Source: a virus. From it: a stretch of DNA of 38,344 nt. Under the pieces are notes generated by a model. It did not search any database. It had not been told where the DNA came from and saw only the letters and a list, made by a program, of their open reading frames with translations. Every line of letters starts with the position of its first letter. The first letter of the stretch is position 1. The position numbers were made by a program, and so were the translations under genes. Below are positions 13,081-20,306 of the stretch, piece by piece. The DNA lies in IMG/VR virus record IMGVR_UViG_3300044911_002711, positions 1-38,344 of that record; one strand, written 5' to 3'.

Positions 13081-13112
13081 AACACGGAAACAGTGCCAGC
13101 CGCTCCGTGTTT
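13081..13112. terminator. Hairpin between convergent operons
   Basis: An 8-bp stem (AACACGGA 13081-13088 with TCCGTGTT 13104-13111) lies between the plus-strand stop at 13070 and the minus-strand endolysin stop at 13124. The plus strand has only a short T-run, so termination strength is uncertain. Confidence 0.5.
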
Positions 13113-13123
13113 ACCAGTGAATC

Positions 13124-14362
13124 CTACACCAGGAACCGGTGAACCCACATCCCGCCTCGTTTTGCGTCAAAGGCGCCGGACTGGTAAATGCGCCTAGCAT
13201 CGCCAGCACCGGCGCCCGCAACGCAAGCCGCATAGATCTCGCGGTCGCTATAGAAGCCATCGTAGAACTTCTCTGAGCTATTGTATCCCCAGGATTCTGC
13301 GTTGAATTTAGACCATGGATCTTTGACACTTATGTCATGCGAGCCGTCCGGTTTTTTCTTCAACCCATCGAGGCAGATGACATGACCACTCCCAGTAAAC
13401 CAGCCGTGGGTGATGAGCAGTTCACCAGCCTTGAGCCAGCCGTATACCTTTTCCAGGCTAGCGTTACCATCGTATTCATACTTAACCTCCTTGTAGGACT
13501 GAATCACTCGCCTCATGACCGCAGGGTCTCCGGCTGATCCGATGTTCACCAGTTTGCGGCGAATCGCCGGGATGTCAGGATCCCGGACCGCCATCGCGAT
13601 GCAGGTCGCTTGGCAGGTGCTCGAATCCGGCTGGCTGAGGTTCAGCGCCCTCACCCTAGCAGCCCACTCGCTCGGAGCCGCGGGCGCAGCTGCTGCCGGT
13701 GCTGGCCCACCAGATGTGAACAGCTTCCCCTCGGCCTTTCGTCTGCGCCGTAGGCCCTCCTCCACGGGCGTCCCTGGGTTGACGTAGAGGAGCATGGCCG
13801 CCGGTACCCCTGCTAAGTCCCAATCGCGAATCCGGGCTGTGATCGTGGCAAACCCCTCGCTGCCGTACCAGTTCACCCCCACGTTGTAGGAGAACGACAG
13901 CAGCGCCGCCTGCTGGTGGGCATTCAGCTCCCCCCACCGCGGGATCCGCCCCGCCAGCACCCTGCAGTCCTGCTCCAGCCGCTGAATCAGCAGGTCATCG
14001 GCCTCAGCCTGAGTGATGGTGTCCCCCTGCTGCACCGAACGGCCGTCGCCGTAGCTGGTGCTCCCCCATCCGATCGTCCACGGTTCGCCACCGGTACCGG
14101 GATCAGGGTAGGCCGTCAGCTTGCACCCCTCGAATTCCTGCACGAGGGGCAAGGCGAGCGCCACGGGATTACCAGATGCGGCGGGTTTTCCAGGCACGGC
14201 ACCCTGCCAGATGGCGTAGCCCTCCGAGTCTCGCCGCAGCGCGGTGGGGTCCAGCTGCTGCAGCCGTTCGAGTGCCCACCAGATGAACGCCCGGTGGTGT
14301 GCCTTGGCCATGTCGAGGTGGTCGACAAAGTTCGCGGCTGGGACTGTGGTGGGTGTGCTCAT
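13124..14362 (-). CDS. Endolysin: GH24 lysozyme plus C39-like peptidase domain
   Basis: 412 residues. The N-terminal part (about 70-215) is a GH24 lysozyme with the catalytic Glu in EFEGCKLTAY (Glu78), WTIGWGSTSYG (about 95-105), DTITQAEADDLL and ALLSFSYNVG. After an Ala/Pro linker (about 218-232) comes a C39-like papain-fold domain: LNLSQPDSSTCQATCIAMA (Cys250), GHVICLDG (His327) and VKDPW (Asp348). The enzyme should cleave the glycan strands and possibly peptide bonds of peptidoglycan. It overlaps the holin-like gene upstream by ATGA. The two genes form a minus-strand island between plus-strand blocks. Confidence 0.88.
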   Translation of the reverse strand: MSTPTTVPAANFVDHLDMAKAHHRAFIWWALERLQQLDPTALRRDSEGYAIWQGAVPGKPAASGNPVALALPLVQEFEGCKLTAYPDPGTGGEPWTIGWGSTSYGDGRSVQQGDTITQAEADDLLIQRLEQDCRVLAGRIPRWGELNAHQQAALLSFSYNVGVNWYGSEGFATITARIRDWDLAGVPAAMLLYVNPGTPVEEGLRRRRKAEGKLFTSGGPAPAAAAPAAPSEWAARVRALNLSQPDSSTCQATCIAMAVRDPDIPAIRRKLVNIGSAGDPAVMRRVIQSYKEVKYEYDGNASLEKVYGWLKAGELLITHGWFTGSGHVICLDGLKKKPDGSHDISVKDPWSKFNAESWGYNSSEKFYDGFYSDREIYAACVAGAGAGDARRIYQSGAFDAKRGGMWVHRFLV

Positions 14363-14652
14363 TGCGGTGGTGGTGGTTTGGGATTGCGTTTACGAGGATC
14401 GCTTAGGGCAGGGTTGTAGGTGTTGAAACCAGCCCACCCCGCCAGGCCTGAGATGGTCGCCAGGCGCGTGAGCTCGTCGATGGAGATCACCAGCGGGCCC
14501 TCCTGCCAGCAGCGCTCCAGGCGGCCGGTCGATCGCCGGCAGTCCAAGATGTACGCGGTCCGGTAGGCCAGCGCCAGAAACGCCAGCACGCCGCAGGCGA
14601 TGACCAGGGTGCGAGTGGAAAGTCGCCGCGGCACGCTGCCCTTCGTAGACAT
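14359..14652 (-). CDS. Holin-like small membrane protein
   Basis: 97 residues from ATG 14652. One clear transmembrane helix follows a basic N-terminus (LVIACGVLAFLALAYRTAYIL, about residues 15-35) and a weaker hydrophobic stretch lies near 70-85. The C-terminus is Pro-rich. Position directly before the endolysin with a 4-nt overlap supports a role in lysis (holin, or spanin-like). No family assigned by sequence. Confidence 0.6.
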   Translation of the reverse strand: MSTKGSVPRRLSTRTLVIACGVLAFLALAYRTAYILDCRRSTGRLERCWQEGPLVISIDELTRLATISGLAGWAGFNTYNPALSDPRKRNPKPPPPQ

Positions 14653-14699
14653 GTCAGGTTTCCGGTTGTGGCACCATGGCATTCCCACCACGCACCACC

Positions 14700-15131
14700 A
14701 TGGCTAGCCGTGAGCACGAAGTGCAACAAAGAGCGATCCTGGCAATGGCCGGCGAGCATACCAGGATGTACCGGAACAATGTGGGCACCGGCTGGGTGGG
14801 GAAGACCCAGAGGGTGACCGATAGCAACCGCAACGCCGTAGGTGCGTCGCTCCTCCCTGGTGACATTGTGATCCGGGCTCCCCGGCCTTTGCGTGCCGGC
14901 CTGTGCCCTGGCAGCTCGGACAGCATCGGCCTGTCTTCGCGGCTGATCCTGCCCGAGCACGTTGGGCGCCGCGTGGCGGTGTTCTCGGCGGTTGAGTTCA
15001 AGGCCGCGACCCGCCCGACGCCGGAGCAGGCGAGTTTCATCCAAATGGTCCGCGGCCTCGGGGGCCTGGCTGGTGTTGCCCGATCCGTTGAGGAGGCGAA
15101 GGCGATCGTGTCGGGACCGTTTGGCGCCTAG
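14700..15131 (+). CDS. VRR-NUC domain nuclease (Holliday-junction/flap type)
   Basis: 143 residues from ATG 14700, which follows a CACCACC leader like other genes here; an in-frame ATG at 14676 is an alternative. The pattern HEVQQRAILAMAGEHTRMYRNNVG, then VAVFSAVEFKAATRPTPEQASF with catalytic Glu-x-Lys, then FIQMVRGLGGLAGVARSVEEA, is that of VRR-NUC nucleases. These phage enzymes resolve branched DNA. Just downstream lie the RecT-like and SSB genes, so this is part of the recombination module. Confidence 0.85.
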   Translation: MASREHEVQQRAILAMAGEHTRMYRNNVGTGWVGKTQRVTDSNRNAVGASLLPGDIVIRAPRPLRAGLCPGSSDSIGLSSRLILPEHVGRRVAVFSAVEFKAATRPTPEQASFIQMVRGLGGLAGVARSVEEAKAIVSGPFGA

Positions 15132-15164
15132 GGCGGGTCGGACGATGCGGATCCTGAACCGCCG

Positions 15165-15187
15165 TGGTATGATGCGCTGGCCACACC
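15165..15187 (+). promoter_or_regulatory. Phage extended -10 promoter P3
   Basis: TGGTATGAT, six bases, then GCCACACCGC starting at 15180. Predicted start about 15180, giving an 18-nt leader without Shine-Dalgarno to the recT-like ATG at 15198. Confidence 0.65.
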
Positions 15188-15197
15188 GCAAACGACC

Positions 15198-16160
15198 ATG
15201 GCACAAACACCTACTAGCGCAGCGCTAGCTCTGCCCAGCAGCACCAGTCTTTTCCTGCAGGTCAGAAGCGTTGACGACTTGACCCGACTTGCTAGGGTTT
15301 TTGCTGCTTCCGGTCTATTTGGCCGTGGAAACCCCGAAGAGCAGATCGCGAAATGCGCGGTACAGCTTCTTGCCGGCATGGAGGCCGGTATGACGCCTTT
15401 TGCGTCGGTGACCAGCGTTTACGTGGTCAACGGTCGCCCAGGGTTTAGCGCTCAGTCAATGGCGCAAGCAATTAAGCGCCACCCGCACTACGACTATCGA
15501 GTGCTAGAGAAGACCGCCGAAATCTGCCGGATCAAGTTCTTGGCCGGGAAGGAAGAGCTGGGCGTGGAAGTGTTCAGCATGGAGATGGCAAAGCGGGCTG
15601 GGCTACTGGGCAAGAACGGCCCGTGGACGCAGTATCCCGAGGCGATGCTGTTCGCCCGTTGCCTTACCGCCGGCATGCGCACGCACTGTCCCGATGCCCT
15701 TGGCGGGCACACTCCTTACACGCCTGAAGAGCTGGGAGCACAAGGTGAGATCAACGAAGACGGCATGGTGACCGTTACCGTGACCGAGGAACCCACTAGG
15801 GACCAGCTACAGGCACAGGCGATTCAGCGACTGCGCGACGCGGGCCTGACGACGGAGGGCACCCGCGCCATGTTGGCCGAACTGGGTGCCCCCAATACGA
15901 CCGGGCTGGGGCAGCTCAGCGACAGGGTGCTAGGCCGCCTAGCGAGGTTTGGCGCCAGCGCTGAGACCATCGCCCGGTGGAACGCCTCCACCGCTGAAGC
16001 GGGCGTCCTCGCGGTCGTCTCCGATCACCACGGGGACGACGTTGACCTAGCTGACGAGTCCGGCGTCGGCTCCGACGACGAACCCCTCGCCACCTGGGGC
16101 CAGGACCTCGCCAACCCGGCGGACCTGGCCGCCATGATCACAGACGCTCCGGCGGCTTGA
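15198..16160 (+). CDS. RecT-like single-strand annealing protein
   Basis: 320 residues. The central part (about 35-180) has the features of RecT-family annealing proteins: KCAVQLLAGMEAGMTPFASVTSVYVVNGRPGFSAQSMAQAI, a CRIKF...EVFSMEMAKRAGL segment, and YPEAMLFARCLTAGMRTHCPDAL. The C-terminal third is acidic and probably disordered or a partner-binding region. Such proteins anneal complementary strands in phage recombination. Promoter P3 lies immediately upstream and SSB follows 25 nt later. No partner exonuclease is adjacent; VRR-NUC is the nearest nuclease. Confidence 0.82.
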   Translation: MAQTPTSAALALPSSTSLFLQVRSVDDLTRLARVFAASGLFGRGNPEEQIAKCAVQLLAGMEAGMTPFASVTSVYVVNGRPGFSAQSMAQAIKRHPHYDYRVLEKTAEICRIKFLAGKEELGVEVFSMEMAKRAGLLGKNGPWTQYPEAMLFARCLTAGMRTHCPDALGGHTPYTPEELGAQGEINEDGMVTVTVTEEPTRDQLQAQAIQRLRDAGLTTEGTRAMLAELGAPNTTGLGQLSDRVLGRLARFGASAETIARWNASTAEAGVLAVVSDHHGDDVDLADESGVGSDDEPLATWGQDLANPADLAAMITDAPAA

Positions 16161-16185
16161 CCACACTCACCCTGCAATTCACGCA

Positions 16186-16680
16186 ATGAACCCGATCATC
16201 GCCCAAATCATTGGCGCCGAAATTCACACGTTCCGGGGCCGGCTTGGCCAAGATCCCGAATGCCGCTCTTTTGAATCGGGGTCATACGTTGCCAAGGCGC
16301 GTATGGCTGTACCACTTGCCGATAAAAAGCGGGACGACCCCCGCGAGGACTATTGGTTTACCCTTGAAGCGTGGGGTAAATCTGACGAGGAAAATACGCC
16401 CGCTAGCTTCATGCTCAATTCTTGCCGTAAAGGCCAAGAAGTTGAGGTAAAAGGTCGCGTTAAGACTGATACTTATACAGATAGAAACAACGAAACAAAG
16501 ACTAGCGTTGTGATCAAAGTTGTAGATATTTTTCTTCTCAGCAGCAGCGCCACGCCACCCGCCCCCACCACGGCACAGCCCCGCACCCCCGCCCAGTCCC
16601 GTCCGCCTGCCCCCACCCCAAGCCCGGCAGCTTGGCTCACCAGCAATTCCGACGGCCCGGATGAAGAGGTGCCATTTTGA
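16186..16680 (+). CDS. ssb: Single-stranded DNA-binding protein
   Basis: 164 residues: an OB-fold (about 5-120) with FRGRLGQDPECRSF, ARMAVPLADKK, YWFTLEAWGK and GQEVEVKGRVKTDTY strands, a Pro/Thr-rich disordered linker, and the acidic tip DEEVPF at the C-terminus that in SSBs binds partner enzymes. Protects ssDNA in replication and recombination next to the RecT-like gene. The OB part uses less GC-rich codons than the flanks. Confidence 0.93.
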   Translation: MNPIIAQIIGAEIHTFRGRLGQDPECRSFESGSYVAKARMAVPLADKKRDDPREDYWFTLEAWGKSDEENTPASFMLNSCRKGQEVEVKGRVKTDTYTDRNNETKTSVVIKVVDIFLLSSSATPPAPTTAQPRTPAQSRPPAPTPSPAAWLTSNSDGPDEEVPF

Positions 16681-16931
16681 ACCCTCCCTGGGAGCGCCAC
16701 TCCCCCACCGAGTGGCGTATCAACTACGGCACCCTGGTCATCGCCTCCCTCCGATGGGGGGCGCCCGGTTACCGGTATGCGAGCCTGTCCATCCGGGCGA
16801 GGCCAGATCGGGAGTTCAGAGGGGCCATTGGCCCCTTCCCACTTGATGAAACAGGGCAGCCATTGCCGCTGCCCCGGCGAATTGACAACATGATCCGCAA
16901 CAATTGGCCGGAGGTTTATGGAAACGATTGA
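16677..16931 (+). CDS. Small hypothetical protein with TTG start
   Basis: 84 residues from TTG 16677, overlapping the SSB stop (TTGA); no in-frame ATG or GTG fits the N-terminus. Aromatic/Arg-rich, with WERHSPTEWRINYGTLVIASLRWG and IDNMIRNNWPEVY at the C-terminus. The next gene overlaps by 14 nt. Function unknown. Confidence 0.65.
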   Translation: MNPPWERHSPTEWRINYGTLVIASLRWGAPGYRYASLSIRARPDREFRGAIGPFPLDETGQPLPLPRRIDNMIRNNWPEVYGND

Positions 16932-17319
16932 GCAGATTCTAGATTTTGCCGAAAGGTATCAATCCACATACCAGGCTAAAGGGCTACTAGATCTGATCTT
17001 CCTGCACAGGTTATGGTCTGATTGCGAGATCGGCCCTGATCAGCCGATCGAACGGGAAAAGCTCCAGCGCCGCTGGAAGTGTAGCTCCCAGACGGTTTCC
17101 CGCCGGCTGATCTACCTTGTCCGTCACGGCCTGGTCACGTACGACAAGGGCTCAAGCGCCCGCCCTGGCTACCATTTTACCCATGTCGGCCTCCCCCCTG
17201 GTGGGGTACCTCTCCTGAGGCCTATCCCCAGGCCTCGACCAAAACGAAAAAACAACCGCCCCGCGGTGCGCAAGCCCGCTGGATCCATCGGCCGGGCACC
17301 GAAGCAGAGGAAAAAGTAA
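16918..17319 (+). CDS. Winged-helix DNA-binding protein A
   Basis: 133 residues. Helical N-terminus, then a winged HTH: LQRRWKCSSQTVSRRLIYLVRHGLV (about 49-73) and a wing with YDKGSSARPGYHFTHVG (about 75-91). The C-terminal 40 residues are Arg/Lys/Pro-rich. It is a clear paralogue of the next gene, with equivalent motifs at the same residue positions. The stop overlaps the next start (TAATG). Likely transcription regulator or replication accessory. Confidence 0.75.
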   Translation: METIEQILDFAERYQSTYQAKGLLDLIFLHRLWSDCEIGPDQPIEREKLQRRWKCSSQTVSRRLIYLVRHGLVTYDKGSSARPGYHFTHVGLPPGGVPLLRPIPRPRPKRKNNRPAVRKPAGSIGRAPKQRKK

Positions 17320-17624
17320 TGGATACACCTGATCTCGCCGTCTATCTTATGATGAATCGCCACAAGTATACTAACGCTGTTATTGTCGACTGTTTGCACC
17401 TTGCCCACCAGACAAGGAAGCGCGGTCGGCAAGCCGCCAGGCGGTACCCGGTTTGGCAGATGTGCGATTGGTTCGGCTGCGGTGCGCCTTCGCTCAGCAA
17501 GCGGTTGTCCGATCTGCGCAGTGCTGGCCTCCTCAACTACGAACGAGGCTCAAACGCCAGCCCTGGTTACCTGATTCGCAGGGTAGGACCCGCGCCAGAG
17601 CCCCGGCAACGTGCTACAGTGTGA
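17319..17624 (+). CDS. Winged-helix DNA-binding protein B (paralogue of A)
   Basis: 101 residues with a winged HTH at the same positions as protein A: CDWFGCGAPSLSKRLSDLRSAGLL then wing YERGSNASPGYLIRRVG. Arg/Lys cluster near 33-43. It arose by tandem duplication or was acquired with its neighbour. Translationally coupled to protein A. The P4 promoter overlaps its 3' end. Confidence 0.75.
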   Translation: MDTPDLAVYLMMNRHKYTNAVIVDCLHLAHQTRKRGRQAARRYPVWQMCDWFGCGAPSLSKRLSDLRSAGLLNYERGSNASPGYLIRRVGPAPEPRQRATV

Positions 17625-17634
17625 GAGCCACACC
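17612..17634 (+). promoter_or_regulatory. Phage extended -10 promoter P4
   Basis: TGCTACAGT, six bases, then GCCACACCGC (17627). Predicted start about 17627, giving a 21-nt leader to ATG 17648. It drives the gene ahead of the FGE variable-region array and probably the array itself. Confidence 0.65.
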
Positions 17635-17647
17635 GCCCCACCCGATC

Positions 17648-17851
17648 ATGCCGATCGTTTTCCCTGCCGAACTGCCCGAGCTGGTTCATCTCAATGAGAA
17701 AATAAGCAGCGCCAAAGACGCGTGCGCCGCCTTGTCGAATGAAGAGTTCTCTGAGCGACTGTCCGCACTGGTCATTGCATTGCGCAGAGAAAATCGTTTC
17801 GCTGACGCTGCCCTGGTAGATCGTGCGGCGGGGCTTGTCGATGTTTTCTAA
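17648..17851 (+). CDS. Small helical protein upstream of the FGE array
   Basis: 67 residues from ATG 17648. Two helices: LPELVHLNEKISSAKDACAAL and NEEFSERLSALVIALRRENRFADAALVDRAAGL. No family recognised; it does not look like the Avd accessory protein of DGRs by eye. Its last codons overlap the array ORF start at 17841 by 11 nt. Confidence 0.7.
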   Translation: MPIVFPAELPELVHLNEKISSAKDACAALSNEEFSERLSALVIALRRENRFADAALVDRAAGLVDVF

Positions 17852-18866
17852 GGAACGCCTGCTGCGCGGTGGCTCCTGCTTTAGCAGTCCCCAGGGCTGC
17901 CGCTCGGCCCGCCGTCTCAGCTACCACCCCGCCTTTGCCTTCAACTACGGCATCGGCTTCCGTGTTGTCCGCCTCCCCCAGCTCACCCTTGGTATCATGG
18001 CTCGAATTTTCCGCATATTGCGCGGCGGCTCCTGGCGCAGCCTCCCGGTGTACTGCCGCTCGGCCTACCGCCTCAACCTCCCCCCCGCCGGTGCCAACCA
18101 CGGCATCGGCTTCCGTGTGTGTTGCCTCTCCCATCCCACCCTTGGTATCATGTCTCGAATTTCCCGAGTTCTGCGCGGCGGCTCCTGGTTCAACGATCCT
18201 CAGATCTGCCGCTCGGCCTACCGGTTCAGGAGGCACCCGGCCCTCTCCTGCTGCGACGTTGGGTTCCGCCTCACCTCCCGGAACCCCCCCGCCACCGATA
18301 TTGTGATGGTGAAAATCCCAACCGGTAGCTTCTTGATGGGCTCACCCACCAGCGAGGAAAGCCACTTCGCCAGCGAATCACCTCAACACAAGGTAACTCT
18401 AGAAACCTTCTGGATGAGCCAATCCCCCATCACCCAGGCGCAATGGGTGAGTGTCATGGGAGACAACCCCTCCCACTTCAAGGGCGAAGACCTCCCTGTA
18501 GAGTGCGTAAGTTGGCATGACGCCATGAAATTCTGCCAGCGGCTGAGCGAGCAAACCGGCGACACCTACACCTTGCCCAGTGAGGCTCAATGGGAGTATG
18601 CCTGCCGAGCTGGCACTACCACGCCGTTTCACTTTGGCAAAACCATAACCCCAGATCAAGCTAATTACGATGGGAATTACACCTATAACGGTGGCCCCCG
18701 CGGCGAATATCGCCAGCAGACCACACCGGTAGGAATATTCCCGCCCAATGACTGGGGGTTGTACGACATGCACGGCAACGTATGGGAATGGTGCCTAGAT
18801 CAATGGCACCCGAACTACGAGGGAGCCCCTGTTGATGGCAGCGCATGGGAGGGTGGTGATGAGTGA
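17841..18866 (+). CDS. Tandem FGE variable-region-like modules fused to a truncated FGE domain
   Basis: 341 residues from ATG 17841 (an upstream GTG at 17823 is possible). The first 145 residues are three copies of a segment RGGSW/C-x(6-7)-CRSA-x-R-x(n)-GFR, each followed by a linker; the first two linkers end in LGIM. This segment is normally the C-terminal end of formylglycine-generating-enzyme (FGE) domains, the part diversified by diversity-generating retroelements. From about residue 156 an FGE N-terminal core follows (MVKIPTGSFLMGSP, LPVECVSWHDAMKFCQRL, YTLPSEAQWEYACRAG, GLYDMHGNVWEWCLD) but stops at WEGGDE, just where the RGGSW segment should begin. The order is therefore permuted. Internal ATGs (17998, 18151, 18306) could also give separate small proteins. 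Its end overlaps the next gene by 8 nt. Confidence 0.8.
   Translation: MFSKERLLRGGSCFSSPQGCRSARRLSYHPAFAFNYGIGFRVVRLPQLTLGIMARIFRILRGGSWRSLPVYCRSAYRLNLPPAGANHGIGFRVCCLSHPTLGIMSRISRVLRGGSWFNDPQICRSAYRFRRHPALSCCDVGFRLTSRNPPATDIVMVKIPTGSFLMGSPTSEESHFASESPQHKVTLETFWMSQSPITQAQWVSVMGDNPSHFKGEDLPVECVSWHDAMKFCQRLSEQTGDTYTLPSEAQWEYACRAGTTTPFHFGKTITPDQANYDGNYTYNGGPRGEYRQQTTPVGIFPPNDWGLYDMHGNVWEWCLDQWHPNYEGAPVDGSAWEGGDE
17865..17963 (+). repeat. Variable-region-like unit 1
   Basis: Encodes RGGS to GFR with SCFSSPQG, then CRSAR, as variable content; one residue longer than units 2 and 3. Shares the 12-nt TGCCGCTCGGCC core with both. Confidence 0.75.
18021..18116 (+). repeat. Variable-region-like unit 2
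   Basis: 156 bp after unit 1. Many differing codons end in C (CGC, CTC, TAC, AAC, CAC). Preceded by the shared linker CTTGGTATCATG-CTCGAATTT. Confidence 0.75.
18174..18269 (+). repeat. Variable-region-like unit 3
   Basis: 153 bp after unit 2, with variable residues FND, QI, RFRRH and LSCCD. Followed by a short linker and then the FGE core. Confidence 0.75.
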
Positions 18867-19374
18867 CCCTATTCGCGTCAAAACTCGCAGCATCCAAGAT
18901 TTGCGAAAATGGATCATCACCCAGGGTCAGCTTAGCCCTTGCGGCACCGAGCTAATGGAGTGCCTGATGCACATTGATTACCTCAAAGCTTCACAGCCGT
19001 CAGCCATGAACCTTGAGCAAGCCACCTTAGGCGTAGCGGAAGCGCTTCCGCCAAGTGATGGGGAGATTGAGGAATGGGCTGATCAATCAGATTTGATCCC
19101 AGACGAGGAATTGGTGTGTAATGAACAATGGCAGAGATGTTTTCTGCCGGAGCAGTTCTACGCCACCATCCGCGCTGCACTTGCCCGATGGGGCAGCCCT
19201 GCCGTTCCTCACCCGTCGCAAGTGGCATGGCCGGAGTTGCCGGATTGCCCGGAGGAATGGAGAACAGGAGATCGCGCGGATACGGAATATGTTGGCGGGC
19301 TTCGCGTCGGCTACCGCAACGCTCGCAACAAACTCGCAGCCATGAATCCTACTCATCAACAGGAGAATCAATGA
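18859..19374 (+). CDS. Hypothetical protein
   Basis: 171 residues from ATG 18859. Starts MSDPIRVKTRSIQDLRKWI, with an acidic middle (SDGEIEEWADQSDLIPDEE) and a C-terminal helix. FGE-array stop and this start overlap by 8 nt. The first residues resemble those of the next gene (MTNPIRD). Function unknown; common length for phage accessory proteins. Confidence 0.7.
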   Translation: MSDPIRVKTRSIQDLRKWIITQGQLSPCGTELMECLMHIDYLKASQPSAMNLEQATLGVAEALPPSDGEIEEWADQSDLIPDEELVCNEQWQRCFLPEQFYATIRAALARWGSPAVPHPSQVAWPELPDCPEEWRTGDRADTEYVGGLRVGYRNARNKLAAMNPTHQQENQ

Positions 19375-20306
19375 CTAACCCTATTCGTGATGCGCTAACC
19401 CATCTGATAACGGAGATCGATTTATTGGCCGCCGCCTCTGAAGGAGTCAGCGGCCTCGACATGAACGGAGGTTTAGAGCCGTGGTCATCCCTGCTAGAGG
19501 GTGGCGAGTCTTCGATCTGGCTTGGCGATGCCATCGCTGCTGGCCGCGCCGCCCTGGCAGCGGAGCCCCCGGCGCCTGCCGCATCTTCCACCCTCGATAT
19601 GGATGCCCTGCTGAGCCCCGAGGGGGCCTACCAGCGGGGCACCGGCCACGAGGATGGCGCCCAGCTGGTCAGCAGCCCCCACGGCCTCGAGTGGTGGGCT
19701 CCCCTGTACGGCTGCGACACCCTCGACAATCTGTTGGATCAGCTCCGCGCCCGGATCCTCCCGCACCTGCGCCCGCCCGTTGCTGGGATCGACGTTCCCG
19801 GCGTTGACGGCGACTACGGCGGCCTACAGGAGTTGTGCGATGCCGAGGGAGTGGACCCCCGCGTGGGGGTGCCGCTGTTGAGGCGTGCGCGGCAGGCGTG
19901 GAAGGTGGCCGCCCAGCCCCCGGCGCCAACCCCCGCCCCCGCCAGCGATGAGGAGCGGGAGAAGCTGGCCAGCTGGCTTGAGAACCATGCTGCGCACCTG
20001 CGGAAAATGGAGAGTATCGGTGCGCTCGGTGAAACTGAACTGACGCCAGCACTGGAACGCGCCGCCACCCTCCTCCGCCAGCCCGCGCCAGCCGTTGTGC
20101 CGGTGGCGGTGGCTGAGCGCCCGTGGGAGCGGGAGGGGTGGTGCGACGCCGATGGGCGGTGCTGGTGGTCACACGGCCCTACGCCTACTGCGCGATGGAG
20201 CCTCCTGCCGATGGACGGCATGGATGACGCTCGCGGCTGGCTTCTCCCCCACTGGGCCATCCCCATCCCCCAGCCGCCCCAGGGGAAGGAGATGCAGCCG
20301 TGGTGA
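19371..20306 (+). CDS. Hypothetical protein with C-terminal LPHWA domain
   Basis: 311 residues from ATG 19371 (ATGA overlap). N-terminal helical region, Ala/Pro linkers (near 60 and 180), a charged helix (SDEEREKLASWLENHAAHLRKM) and a C-terminal domain: PWEREGWCDADGRCWW...WSLLPM...WLLPHWAIPIPQPP. The ending resembles DUF551-type phage proteins with HWMPLPEPP. The same domain makes up most of the next gene, so it was duplicated. Role unknown. Confidence 0.7.
   Translation: MTNPIRDALTHLITEIDLLAAASEGVSGLDMNGGLEPWSSLLEGGESSIWLGDAIAAGRAALAAEPPAPAASSTLDMDALLSPEGAYQRGTGHEDGAQLVSSPHGLEWWAPLYGCDTLDNLLDQLRARILPHLRPPVAGIDVPGVDGDYGGLQELCDAEGVDPRVGVPLLRRARQAWKVAAQPPAPTPAPASDEEREKLASWLENHAAHLRKMESIGALGETELTPALERAATLLRQPAPAVVPVAVAERPWEREGWCDADGRCWWSHGPTPTARWSLLPMDGMDDARGWLLPHWAIPIPQPPQGKEMQPW

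Noticed and set aside
17841-18866. A complete DGR in this window
   Set aside because: No reverse transcriptase-like frame, no Avd-like gene and no A-rich template copy of RGGSW..GFR seen on either strand.
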